The position numbers and the translations under genes are program-made. The notes under the pieces were generated by a model. It was not told the DNA's origin. It saw only the letters and a list, made by a program, of their open reading frames with translations, and did no database searches. A stretch of DNA of 64,000 nucleotides from Alteribacillus sp041949975 (lineage in GTDB: Bacteria; Bacillota; Bacilli; Bacillales; Marinococcaceae), in the NCBI RefSeq assembly GCF_041949975.1, contig NZ_JBHFQG010000003.1:124001-188000 (forward strand), written 5' to 3'. Shown here one piece after another: positions 53,163 through 64,000 of the stretch (within the stretch, counting starts at the first letter, position 1; each line of letters opens with the position of its first letter).

Positions 53163-54260
53163 ATGGCTGAAAAAGATAAACACTATTTCGCTGGAGACTA
53201 CACAGCTAAAGGATTTTACCCGTTGTATACAACAAACTTTCAAGGACTTGACCTTGTCATAAAATTAACAGGTGTCTCTAGTTCGGTAAAATCAGAGGCA
53301 ATGAAAAAAATTGCAGAGGAATGGCAAAGAAAAGGCTTCAGCATTGAATGGATTCATTGTTCCTCAAACAACGAAGCATTGGACGGAATTATTTTTCCGG
53401 ATTTAAAAATTGGGATTTATGACAGCGCTTGTGGTGATATATCATTAGAGACTGTTTCAGAAGCAGAGATAAACACAGACGACGAATTTCTAAGGAAAGA
53501 ACGTCTTGCAGACCAGGACAATACGATTAATCGTTACCATCACCGAATAAATAGAGCTTTTCAGTCATCACTCGAATTATTTAAAACTGGTTTATTCGTT
53601 CATGATGATTTAGAAGACATTTACATTAAAAACATGGATTTTGCGAAAGCAGATCAACTCGCCATCGATGTAAAAAAACAATTATACCGCACTCTAGAAC
53701 CAACAGGAAAAAATTCCATTACAAAGCATCGTTTTTTTGGCGCTTCCACCCCAAACGGTGTGATAGACTACATCCCCAATTTGACTGAGGATTTGGGGAA
53801 AAGATATTTTATTAAAGGTCGCGCAGGCACTGGTAAATCAACCTTGTTAAGAAAATTAGCTGCACCCGCCGAAAAACTTGGCTTCGATGTCGAAATGTAT
53901 CATTGCGGCTTCGATCCAGAAAGCATGGATATGCTCATCGTGAGAGAGCTTGATTTTTGCGTTTTTGACAGTACTGATCCTCATGAATATCTCCCAGAGA
54001 AAGACAGCGATGAAATCATTGATCTCTATAAAAAAACGGTAGTGCCGGGTACAGATGAAAAGTACGAAAAGGAAATAAATAAACTTACTGCAAAATATAA
54101 AAGCTATATGAAAAAAGGCGGGGTTTTCTTAAAAAAAGCGAAACGAAATAAAGAAGAACTCGATCAGATATATAGGGATGCTATGAAAAATTCAGTGATA
54201 GAAGATAATTTTCAGATCATAAATGAGAAAGTAAAGCAGCAAGCAAATAGATTACAATAA
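53163..54260 (+). CDS. PRK06851-type P-loop ATPase with a degenerate first nucleotide site
   Basis: A 365-residue protein of the PRK06851 family, built from two related P-loop halves. The second Walker A is intact (KGRAGTGKSTLLRKL near 230). The first, expected as GGPGTGKS, reads LTGVSSSVKSEAMKK, retaining one lysine but lacking the glycines. HCSSNNEALDGIIFPDLKI and its later counterpart YHCGFDPESMDMLIVRELDF show the internal duplication. Function is unknown. ATG 53163 is chosen (GGGAG 10 bases upstream); 60 bases separate it from the CDF gene's region. Confidence 0.8.
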   Translation: MAEKDKHYFAGDYTAKGFYPLYTTNFQGLDLVIKLTGVSSSVKSEAMKKIAEEWQRKGFSIEWIHCSSNNEALDGIIFPDLKIGIYDSACGDISLETVSEAEINTDDEFLRKERLADQDNTINRYHHRINRAFQSSLELFKTGLFVHDDLEDIYIKNMDFAKADQLAIDVKKQLYRTLEPTGKNSITKHRFFGASTPNGVIDYIPNLTEDLGKRYFIKGRAGTGKSTLLRKLAAPAEKLGFDVEMYHCGFDPESMDMLIVRELDFCVFDSTDPHEYLPEKDSDEIIDLYKKTVVPGTDEKYEKEINKLTAKYKSYMKKGGVFLKKAKRNKEELDQIYRDAMKNSVIEDNFQIINEKVKQQANRLQ

Positions 54261-54262
54261 AA

Positions 54263-54299
54263 GTGACGCCCAACAGAGTCATCTCTGATGGGCGTCATC
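54263..54299. terminator. Strong bidirectional terminator between the ATPase gene and the polyanion cluster
   Basis: TGACGCCCA pairs perfectly with TGGGCGTCA, with an inner AGAG/CTCT pair. It closes both the rightward ATPase gene and the leftward cluster, whose last stop is at 54302. Confidence 0.85.
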
Positions 54300-54301
54300 C
54301 G

Positions 54302-54643
54302 TTACTTGATTCCTATTTCAGCGTGAATGGCTCCTTTATTTTTAGAAGATACCGTGAGACCAGATCCTCCTTTTATTTGGGTAGTTTCAAAAACAACTTT
54401 TCTTTTCACATTAGCTGCTTCTATTTTATAAATTTTCTCTTCTCCATATTTTAAGGTGTCTGCTTTAATTAATTGATCATTTAAATATATCGGTAATGAT
54501 TCTTTTTCAACTGAGTCTTTGTCGTATGCATTCATGTTTAATTTACGGGGCTTTTGTGCAGCACTATTATTTTTTATTTTTACATACAATTCCTTTTTAT
54601 TTCTTACAGGTATTGAACAGCGCGATACGTTCTTTTTTGCCAT
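54302..54643 (-). CDS. 113-residue unknown protein of the polyanion cluster
   Basis: A hydrophilic, probably beta-rich protein (MAKKNVSRCSIPVRNKKEL at the start; YKIEAANVKRKVVFETTQIK and SSKNKGAIHAEIGIK at the end). It is basic (many Lys) in contrast to its acidic neighbour. GGAGGAG precedes ATG by 5 bases, and only 26 bases separate it from the end of the polyanion gene, so the two share a transcript and a terminator. No signal peptide or membrane helix. No family recognised; the pattern of short strands resembles beta-sandwich surface-layer or coat-associated proteins, but that is only an impression. Confidence 0.7.
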   Translation of the reverse strand: MAKKNVSRCSIPVRNKKELYVKIKNNSAAQKPRKLNMNAYDKDSVEKESLPIYLNDQLIKADTLKYGEEKIYKIEAANVKRKVVFETTQIKGGSGLTVSSKNKGAIHAEIGIK

Positions 54644-54669
54644 CCTATCTCCTCCAATTATTTAATAAT

Positions 54670-57951
<3,282 letters not shown>

Positions 57952-58068
57952 TTAAATCTCTCCCATCTTTATTGAATTAGTCTTCTGAAATATAGACCTC
58001 ATAGGTTATAGAAAGCCATTTTATGAATTTAATTGAATAATCTAAAAAATTTATTAAAAACTAATTTA

Positions 58069-58188
58069 TTAATGCTGCTTTCTAGCTGGCCGGGCTTTCT
58101 CTTTTGCTATACGCTTTTCCAAATTTTCTATTTTTTTACGGAGTCTTTTCCTTTTTCTTTTAGCAGTACTAAGCCTACTTTGGGCCAA
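58069..58188 (-). CDS. 39-residue very basic peptide upstream of the polyanion gene
   Basis: TTG 58186-58188, 6 bases after AAAGGAGGG, opens a 39-codon frame: MAQSRLSTAKRKRKRLRKKI then ENLEKRIAKEKARPARKQH. It has 17 Lys/Arg and 3 Glu (net about +14) and would be one long helix or short coiled coil. It lies 117 bases before the polyanion start on the same strand. A TATAAT box (minus strand, plus 58221-58226) precedes it. The opposite charge suggests it binds the polyanion or nucleic acid; this is inference. Confidence 0.6.
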   Translation of the reverse strand: MAQSRLSTAKRKRKRLRKKIENLEKRIAKEKARPARKQH

Positions 58189-58220
58189 TGGTAACCCTCC
58201 TTTTTTCTCGAGGTACTCAC

Positions 58221-58226
58221 ATTATA
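58221..58226 (-). promoter_or_regulatory. Candidate -10 box of the polyanion cluster
   Basis: TATAAT on the minus strand, 33 bases before the TTG of the basic peptide; no clear TTGACA-like -35 at 17 bases (CAACAA). A weak hairpin with T run (58301-58330) lies just upstream and may close it off from its neighbour. Confidence 0.4.
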
Positions 58227-58378
58227 GTAAGTTAGGTTCATTTTGTTGTAGGATAATAACTCTTACTAAAAGCGGATTTTTGAAAGATTGTAAAATAAAA
58301 AAGACTTTCTCTCCTAGAGAGAAGCCTTTTTACTAAAATGATGCTACTTTTTAATAATTTTGCTACCATAATTTAGTG

Positions 58379-59369
58379 ATGAACAGATTAAGAACGAAAG
58401 TGGGGATCTTCATTAACATTAGTAAAAGAAAATATGTCTATCCTGTCATTGTTACTGCAGATAATAATCTAAAAAGTTATAATTTTATTTATACCAAGCT
58501 GAAAGCTCTCTTTCATTAATTGATGCCGGTATAAACAGTGGAGCCTGCTGGAACAGCTTACTGAAAACATTAAGAGAAAATGGGTTTTCCCTATTAGATA
58601 TCGATCAAATTCTATTAACTCATCATCATATTGATCATATTGGTCTTATAAATCGTATTATTTCTGAACATCCTATTCCAGTATATGCTCATACGCACTC
58701 GATCCCCGTTTAAAAAGAGACGAGAACTTTTTGCAAAGGCGAATCCGTTTCTTTGAGAATTTATACAAGGAAGCAGGCTGCGGGGAAAGAGGACAAAAAC
58801 ACATATCTTATTTGAAGAAAGCTCTCCAAAGAAATAAAAATCAAGCCATAAAAGCAGAAATACTTCCGTTAAAATCTTTCTTCCAAAATTTAAAAATAAT
58901 TGAAATGCCGGGTCATGCAGACGACCAAGCTGCTTTTTACGATAAGAAGAAGGATTGGCTGTTCGGCGACTTGTTGATTAATCATATATCAAGCAATGCA
59001 CTGATCGAACCTGATTTGAACGGCCATCGTACAACTCCTCTGCTTGACCATATAAAATCCATGAAAAAAGCTGTTGAGCTGCAGCCGGAGCTGATATTTT
59101 CCGGACACGGCTCGTTAATCAAAAAACCAGAAGTTTTAGTGAAGAAACGATTAGATGGGATAAATAATAAAGCCGCAGCTCTCTTGCAATTGATTAAAAA
59201 TGGAGAGATAACCGCTAATTCATTAGCGCAATCTTATTACGAGAAAAAATATGAAAAGCTGTTTCCACTGGTAATGTCAAAAGTTATCGGCCACCTGGAT
59301 TACTTAGAAGCGACCACACAGGTTAAAAAAGAGCTTATTAATGGAATTTGGAACTATCGTCCATCTTAA
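58379..59369 (+). pseudogene. Frameshifted MBL-fold metallo-hydrolase gene
   Basis: Three pieces in different frames read through as one ~325-residue hydrolase: YVYPVIVTADNNLKSYNF, then LIDAGINSGACWNSLLKTL and the metal motif LTHHHIDHIGLINRI, then RLKRDENFLQRRIRFF, EMPGHADDQAAFY, LFGDLL and PELIFSGHGSLI, all at expected places. One base is lost near 58490 and another shift occurs near 58709. The third piece alone is open (58731-59369) but lacks the main zinc motif, so it cannot be active by itself. Confidence 0.85.
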
Positions 59370-59429
59370 ACCTCGGCTTTTTTAAATTCTGCTTCTCCAT
59401 AACAGCACAGCCATTTTTTATGGGATAGC

Positions 59430-60045
59430 GTTGGCTAGCTGCGGCCTTGTTTTTTTTTGCCCTAAACAATGCTGATCCGTTACTTGAAGAGCTTGTTCTC
59501 TATTATAATCAGATGTTAATGTCACGACTCCCATCAAGACGGTCAACTTTTAACATTTCATCCCATACATGCAGTTCAGCTGTTTGAATACTTTGGGAAA
59601 TTCTTTCGGCTAAGTTTTCATCTTTGTTTGTCTCTGGTAAAAGATAACAAACTCATCCCCACCAAACGAGCACACATGTCTGTTTTTCGAAAGTTATCTT
59701 GGGTTATCTTTTAGAAGGGTGGAGATTTTTGTTATTGTCTTATCACCAGCTTTATTTCCAAAGTCATCGTTTATCTCTTTAAAATGGTCAATATCAAGCA
59801 TGACGACAGAGAAGGATGAATCGTGTTTTTCAGCATGCTAAACGACCTTCATTTAGCGTTTTCTCTAGGTATCTGCGAATTGTATAGGTTTGTAAGATGA
59901 TCTAATACTCTCAGCTTTATTTCGAGCTGCTTCCTTTCGGTGATATTAATATGCGATATGACAACCCCTTTTATCATACTATTCGTCTCATGATAAATAG
60001 GAGCTGCATACAAGGTAATTCCTCATTTGAGTGACATTCACATCA
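59430..60045 (-). pseudogene. Decayed GGDEF diguanylate cyclase gene
   Basis: Several frames and stops interrupt a recognisable GGDEF domain: LDIDHFKEINDDFGNKAGD (substrate-binding D/N) and SFGGDEFVI at about 59643-59672, preceded by remains of a sensor domain (YDKRGCHIAY). At least four disruptions are visible. The 59370-59429 stretch holds nothing more. Confidence 0.75.
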
Positions 60046-60101
60046 TGCAGAAAATTCTGATACTTTTTCTTCTACCGCGTTTGAGCCTGTTGTCATTAAC
60101 A

Positions 60102-60128
60102 GTGCCTGTCCCAAACTTTGACAGGCAC
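60102..60128. terminator. Perfect inverted repeat GTGCCTGTC/GACAGGCAC
   Basis: A 9-bp perfect stem with a 9-base loop, between the GGDEF remnant and the YteA-like gene. On the minus strand no good T run follows. Short elements of this kind recur in bacilli; here it probably serves as a terminator or mRNA end. Confidence 0.55.
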
Positions 60129-60233
60129 CACCCATTTTATTAATAATTGGTTTTTCTTTTGTCTTCGCCGCGTTCTTGTTGGTTGGCATTATATCCGGTG
60201 TCAGCAACGGGGGCATCTTCTACTTTTTCTGTT

Positions 60234-60803
60234 TTACCAGGCTCTTCCCCGGATTTTTCCCTGTGTATCTTCATTATATCCTTGATTGGACGAATCATCG
60301 GATGGAGTTTGGGAGGTCCCATGATCACTTGCGGCATCCCAAGCATCTTCTCTGTCAAAAATAACTTCTTCCCTATTGTCCCGTGTTTTTACAGAAGATT
60401 GAATAACATCTTCTTCTACCGCTCTGTCATTTAAAATTCCTTCACTATCAGCATGTTCAATACACCTTCTTGTTTCCGGAACAGCCTCTAAACGCTTGAA
60501 AGAAATCGGTTCTCCGCAAATTTCACAAATACCGTATGTTCCTTCCTCAATCGCTGTTAATGCTGTTTCAATATGATTTAAATGTTCTCTGGAATTATTA
60601 TTAAAAGCTGCGTCTTTCTCCCTTTCAAATAATTCCGTTGCTTCATCTCCTGGATGATTGCTATAGCTTGATAATTCCCCTGTTCCTTCTGCTCTTTCAG
60701 GTGTTTCTGTTTCATTCTGCCCCCCAGGCAGCGTTTGTTCGATTTCCTCTTTCATACTTAGCAATTTATTTTTCTGTTCATTTATTTGATTTGTGGTAAG
60801 CAT
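60234..60803 (-). CDS. yteA: YteA family DksA/TraR-type zinc-finger protein, possibly frameshifted at its C-terminus
   Basis: A 189-residue protein: N-terminal coiled coil (NQINEQKNKLLSMKEEIEQ), SYSNHPGDEATELFEREKD, and a C4-like finger CEICGEPISFKRLEAVPETR with CIEH, the YteA pattern. It then continues to WDAASDHGTSQTPSD. It ends in KIRGRAW, whereas the neighbouring frame goes on from about 60260 with SGEEPGKTEKVEDAPVADTG to TAA near 60140, which looks more like a genuine tail, so one base may be lost. Sporulation-linked in B. subtilis; target unknown. Confidence 0.75.
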   Translation of the reverse strand: MLTTNQINEQKNKLLSMKEEIEQTLPGGQNETETPERAEGTGELSSYSNHPGDEATELFEREKDAAFNNNSREHLNHIETALTAIEEGTYGICEICGEPISFKRLEAVPETRRCIEHADSEGILNDRAVEEDVIQSSVKTRDNREEVIFDREDAWDAASDHGTSQTPSDDSSNQGYNEDTQGKIRGRAW

Positions 60804-60833
60804 CTTACCCCTCCATTACATTTGATGTTTTTA

Positions 60834-60871
60834 TTAGAAAAACTTGGTTTGTCGCCAAGTCCTTATGGCGT
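60834..60871. repeat. Short dispersed repeat R4, copy 2
   Basis: TTAGAAAAACTTGGTTTGTC followed by GCCAAGTCCTTATGGCG matches 32657-32694. ACTTGG and CCAAGT can pair. The rest of 60804-61055 has no gene. Confidence 0.6.
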
Positions 60872-61055
60872 CGTAGTTTTGCTTATACTGTTTACCAATA
60901 AAAATTTTACACTTTCCTAACAGTGCTAAAAAAACTGTTGTTATGCTCATACACAATAATCTCAAATATTAAACATAGAGAAGCTTATAAACGATTAATT
61001 GTCGAATTCATTGGGAAACATAGTACCACCAATTCAATGAGGAAGGAGAATAGTG

Positions 61056-61205
61056 ATGGATGAGAAAAAACCGCCTCATAAGCAAATGACCGATAAAAGT
61101 AACGGATTAAGCAATACACAAGAGGTTCTCTACCCGAAAGAATTTAAAAAAGCCGATGAAGCTTACCAGCAAGAAGAAGAAACAACAAATAGTAATAATG
61201 ATTAA
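61056..61205 (+). CDS. Small hydrophilic protein, unknown function
   Basis: A 49-residue polar protein (MDEKKPPHKQMTDKSNGLSN at the start, EEETTNSNND at the end) with GGAAGGAGAA 5 bases before ATG and a strong terminator after it. It resembles small acid-rich spore or stress proteins in style, but I do not recognise a family. Confidence 0.6.
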   Translation: MDEKKPPHKQMTDKSNGLSNTQEVLYPKEFKKADEAYQQEEETTNSNND

Positions 61206-61228
61206 ATAACTGGAATCGGCTTATTTTA

Positions 61229-61273
61229 AAAGTGTCGCTGCACATTGCTTCAGCAGGGACACTTTTTTTAATG
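61229..61273 (+). terminator. Intrinsic terminator after the 49-residue gene
   Basis: AAGTGTCGCTG pairs with CAGCAGGGACACTT (small bulge) across CACATTGCTT, followed by T7. Confidence 0.82.
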
Positions 61274-61394
61274 GTAGTTTTATGCAATTTGCTCGTTTTA
61301 GCTTTCGGAGTTTGTATGTTATACGCTATATTAGTATAAGCAGGTATTTTGTACAGATTACATATAACTATCAGCAGCGGGAGTGACATAACTT

Positions 61395-62576
61395 TTGGAC
61401 ACAAAAAAAGCTTTACCTATATTATTTAGCGTCATGTTTCTAGTCATGGTGGGGTTTGGAATCATCATTCCGGTTCTTCCATTTTATGCAGCAGAACTCG
61501 GTGCCTCCCCTGCCCAATTAGGGCTATTAATGGCTGTTTATTCGTTTATGCAGCTGGTTTTTGCACCAATGTGGGGAAGAATTTCTGATCGAATCGGCCG
61601 AAAGCCTGTTATGATGATGGGAATTTTCGGGCTCGCTTTTTCCTTTTTCTTTATGGGAGCAGCAACAGAGCTGTGGATGCTTTTTGCCGCAAGAATTATC
61701 GGAGGTTTTCTATCTGCAGCTAACATGCCAACTGTTATGGCATATGCTGCCGACATTACAAGTGAAGAAGACCGCGGTAAAGGAATGGGTATCATTGGAG
61801 CTGCTGTCGGGCTTGGGTTTGTTTTCGGGCCGGCGATTGGCGGTATTTTTTCAGAAACAAGCTTGGCTCTGCCTTTTTATTTAGCTGGTGCTTCTTCTTT
61901 GCTTACATTTTTACTTATTATGTTCGTGTTGAAAGAATCCTTAACTACAGCAAATGGAAAAGAATCATCTGTTAAATTACCTATCCGTAAAGCATGGAAC
62001 GGTCCCATATCGATTTTGTATTTTCTGCAGTTATTTGTATCACTCTCCCTATCGGGTTTAGAAGCAACGTTTGCATACTTTGCTGCTGAAAAAGCGGGAT
62101 TGGGCACCGTAGAACTAGGCTATATTTTTATGATCATGGGTTTTGCCGGTGCATTAGTTCAAGGCGGTCTGGTTGGAAAACTGACGAAGAAATTTGGAGA
62201 AGGATTCGTCATCCAAATTGGGATTGTAACCTCTGCTATTGGATTTGGTTTAATCCTGCTCGTAGAAAATTTTGCCACAGCAGCTATCTTTTTAAGCATT
62301 TTTGGAATCGGAAACGGTGTGATTCGTCCTAGTGTTTCAGCTTTAATCACAAAAGCATCGGCTGCAGGGTATGGCAGTGCTACAGGTTTTTTGTCTTCCT
62401 TCGATTCGCTTGGAAGGATTGTCGGTCCTCCATTAGGGGGCTGGCTCTTTTCAGTTTCCATTGGCTTGCCATATGTTTCAGGTATCCTATTATCGGTTAT
62501 CGCCTTTCTTTTATACTACGTATACAAAGCCCAATCCAGAAAACCAACTGTTTCCGCTTCTTCAGCAGAAGGCTAA
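61395..62576 (+). CDS. MFS drug/metabolite exporter (DHA1 type)
   Basis: A 393-residue, 12-helix major facilitator. Helix 1 has GFGIIIPVLPFYAAELGAS, motif A between helices 2 and 3 is GRISDRIGRKPVM, and motif C in helix 5 is GLGFVFGPAIGG, the antiporter signature of TetA/Bmr-like drug:H+ antiporters. It starts at TTG 61395-61397 with GGGAG about 12 bases upstream. Substrate unknown. A strong terminator follows. Confidence 0.88.
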   Translation: MDTKKALPILFSVMFLVMVGFGIIIPVLPFYAAELGASPAQLGLLMAVYSFMQLVFAPMWGRISDRIGRKPVMMMGIFGLAFSFFFMGAATELWMLFAARIIGGFLSAANMPTVMAYAADITSEEDRGKGMGIIGAAVGLGFVFGPAIGGIFSETSLALPFYLAGASSLLTFLLIMFVLKESLTTANGKESSVKLPIRKAWNGPISILYFLQLFVSLSLSGLEATFAYFAAEKAGLGTVELGYIFMIMGFAGALVQGGLVGKLTKKFGEGFVIQIGIVTSAIGFGLILLVENFATAAIFLSIFGIGNGVIRPSVSALITKASAAGYGSATGFLSSFDSLGRIVGPPLGGWLFSVSIGLPYVSGILLSVIAFLLYYVYKAQSRKPTVSASSAEG

Positions 62577-62619
62577 AAAGAGACCGCTCCACAACAAATA
62601 AAGGGAGCGGTCTTTTTAC
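62576..62619. terminator. Bidirectional terminator after the MFS gene
   Basis: AAAAAGAGACCGCTCC pairs with GGGAGCGGTCTTTTT (perfect over 10 or more bases), used also by the convergent gene at 62624. Confidence 0.9.
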
Positions 62620-62623
62620 GTTG

Positions 62624-62842
62624 TCAGCTTTGATTCTGGTCAGGGTATGTTTGTGTAGTATTTGCGTTTGCTCCTGCTGCATTGTTTTCCTCTGTTAAAG
62701 ACTTCAACGATTGAAGACTGCTTTCAAGCTTCTGTACTTCCGATTTCAGCTCTTCCGGCGAGTTAACCATCTCTCTTATCCTTTTGCCGGACTCTTCAAT
62801 CTCATCACTCATTCGTGAAACAAGAGACACGTCGAATTTCAT
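62624..62842 (-). CDS. Small coiled-coil protein, unknown function
   Basis: A 72-residue protein: MKFDVSLVSRMSDEIEESGK then a heptad-like helix (SPEELKSEVQKLESSLQSLK) and an Asn/Thr/Gln-rich tail. GGAGGAG is 8 bases before ATG. No family is recognised. Confidence 0.62.
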   Translation of the reverse strand: MKFDVSLVSRMSDEIEESGKRIREMVNSPEELKSEVQKLESSLQSLKSLTEENNAAGANANTTQTYPDQNQS

Positions 62843-62981
62843 TCATACAACTCCTCCTCAACATGTATTTTTAATAGGATGGCCTTTGTAGACATTCTTT
62901 ATTATGTAAGAATTGCACGTTATTTAACATTTCGAAGATAAAGGAAACCCTCTACTTAATACTTAAAGGAGGAAGATAAAA

Positions 62982-63308
62982 ATGGTAAATATGATTAGAC
63001 CAGAAGAAAAAGTGAAAGAATTGAGCGAAGAGAAAAAAGATGACATTATGAAGAACTTTACAGAGTTTCGTGACTTTTTAGGTCATAAAGTTGAAACAGG
63101 GGAAAAGGTCGGAATCGGCGAAGATGCCTTGACGAAGAATGCAAAACGCCTCGCTGATTATTTAGCGAAACATGAAGAGCCGAGAAACCGTGAAGAACCA
63201 TTATTACGTGAAATGTGGAACGTATCTAACAAAGATGAACGCAACCACATAGCTCACGTATTAGTTAAACTCGTCGACAGACCGAATGATTATTGCGAAA
63301 CCGGATAA
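62982..63308 (+). CDS. DUF3243 family protein
   Basis: A 108-residue protein matching DUF3243 (YmfJ type): FTEFRDFLGHKVETGEKVG, NAKRLADYLAKHEEPRNREE and LLREMWNVSNKDERNHIAHV are its landmarks. The family is common in bacilli and of unknown role. GGAGG lies about 10 bases before ATG. Confidence 0.82.
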   Translation: MVNMIRPEEKVKELSEEKKDDIMKNFTEFRDFLGHKVETGEKVGIGEDALTKNAKRLADYLAKHEEPRNREEPLLREMWNVSNKDERNHIAHVLVKLVDRPNDYCETG

Positions 63309-63441
63309 GAGGCTCCCCCCTCTCTTCTTCCGCCCCCAGTTTCACACACCGAAATCGTAAGTTCTAGAATGTTTGGACGGGTCTCTTCTGTTATTTAGGT
63401 TATTTATTACATTCAGTTGCCAGGTCACCCGGCATTTATAT

Positions 63442-63590
63442 TCAACACAACCAAATACTACTGGATGCCAGCTGTTTTAAAACATTTCCTCCTTCTGATA
63501 ACTCATCAAATACATGATTTATTTCAGCTTCACTTTTACAATGAACAAACAATGAGAGAGAAGGAATACACGTAAACTCATGCTCTACAC
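63442..63590 (-). pseudogene. Remnant of a PhnB-like VOC protein
   Basis: HEFTCIPSLSLFVHCKSEAE and INHVFDELSEGGNVLKQLAS match the second half of the PhnB/3-demethylubiquinone-methyltransferase-like VOC fold, then stops (TGA, TAA) cut it short and no start part is present. 63309-63441 holds a pyrimidine-rich gap and no gene. Confidence 0.55.
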
Positions 63591-63616
63591 GATGCTATCT
63601 GTAAACATAAATGTTT

Positions 63617-64000
63617 TTAGCTATACAAACTTCCTCTCAACCAAGGCCGATGGTGATGGGGACCTATCGGGACTTGGATTAGACTCGTCATATCTTGTCG
63701 ATCCATTTTGTAAATCTCATCACACAATTTTGCATCAAATCCGAGAAGCGGGTGCCCCCCAAATCCGATTGCAGATGCTGCTAATAGTAATCGTTGCACA
63801 AGCATTCCTGCTTCCATTTGTTGAATGCGATATCCTCTGTATCCTAATATCGTCTTAAAGTGGTTTTTATTTCCTGCAACATGTAAGCATAGCGGTACTT
63901 GGAACAAATTTACATTGTCCATAGACATTCCGTATTGCAAACGTAGTCGATGATCCCCAGGGTGTATCTCTCGTAACGCATGAGCAGCACCATCATAATA
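63617..64000 (-). CDS. SagB/ThcOx-type nitroreductase-fold oxidoreductase, 5' end beyond the window
   Basis: The open frame runs off the right edge. The visible C-terminal ~127 residues (AHALREIHPGDHRLRLQYGM, then MEAGMLVQRLLLAASAIGFG and LGFDAKLCDEIYK) match the FMN-binding nitroreductase fold of SagB/ThcOx dehydrogenases, which oxidise azolines in peptide natural products, and of stand-alone relatives. Partner cyclodehydratase genes, if any, would be beyond the edge. The end at 63617 and the tail PIGPHHHRPWLRGSLYS look natural. Confidence 0.65.
   Translation of the reverse strand, partial: YYDGAAHALREIHPGDHRLRLQYGMSMDNVNLFQVPLCLHVAGNKNHFKTILGYRGYRIQQMEAGMLVQRLLLAASAIGFGGHPLLGFDAKLCDEIYKMDRQDMTSLIQVPIGPHHHRPWLRGSLYS

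Overview
The window looks like chromosome of a low-to-mid GC Bacillota of the family Bacillaceae, probably an endospore former and possibly halophilic or alkaliphilic. The evidence is the conserved block valS-folC-comC-(SPOR/SpoIIB-like)-maf-radC-mreBCD-minCD-spoIVFA-spoIVFB-rng-rplU-prp-rpmA, strong GGAGG ribosome sites, frequent TTG/GTG starts, sporulation proteases, an L27 with a cleavable N-terminus and a T-box in front of valS. The assignment below family level is a guess.

Layout. 1-6.7 kb: K+/H+ antiporter pair (khtTU), a DUF4328 membrane protein, an LCP wall-polymer ligase, a CPBP protease, a D,D-carboxypeptidase and a ResA-like thioredoxin. 6.9-11.5 kb: a truncated chemoreceptor, a broken NmrA-like gene, the DUF1659-DUF2922-YvrJ trio, a DUF418 membrane protein and repeat-rich gaps. 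11.5-15 kb: chemotaxis genes cheA-cheW-cheY and a frameshifted cheX. 15.6-21 kb: phosphate operon pstS-C-A-B-B-phoU with candidate Pho boxes. 21-23 kb: class II aldolase and a YhfI-like metallo-hydrolase. 23.5-51.9 kb: the leftward division/sporulation/translation block. It is interrupted twice: between spoIVFA and minD by about 7 kb of arsenic genes (arsRBC, divergent arsDA, and a second locus arsR plus a decayed arsI), and between comC and folC by cydAB and small proteins. 52-54.3 kb: CDF metal transporter and a PRK06851-type P-loop protein. 54.3-58.2 kb: an unusual leftward cluster encoding a 39-residue very basic peptide, a 1093-residue polyanionic repeat protein and a 113-residue unknown protein. 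58.4-64 kb: decayed MBL-fold and GGDEF genes, a YteA/DksA-like protein, an MFS exporter, small proteins, DUF3243 and a SagB-type oxidoreductase cut by the window edge.

The most unusual content is the polyanion cluster. Its main gene carries about 21 copies of a 36-bp unit plus about 2 kb of (acidic-Ala) codons; 1.8 kb of its coding strand appears to contain no T at all. Other notable signals are a repeat family whose three copies abut the intrinsic terminators of rpmA, arsC and minD, small genes with in-frame TGA codons where Trp would fit, and near-identical ArsR-type palindromes before arsR and before a dead arsI.

About ten genes are frameshifted or truncated. Either this lineage is shedding accessory genes or the assembly has residual indel errors; the sequence alone does not decide. 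No tRNA, rRNA, CRISPR array or complete insertion sequence was seen.
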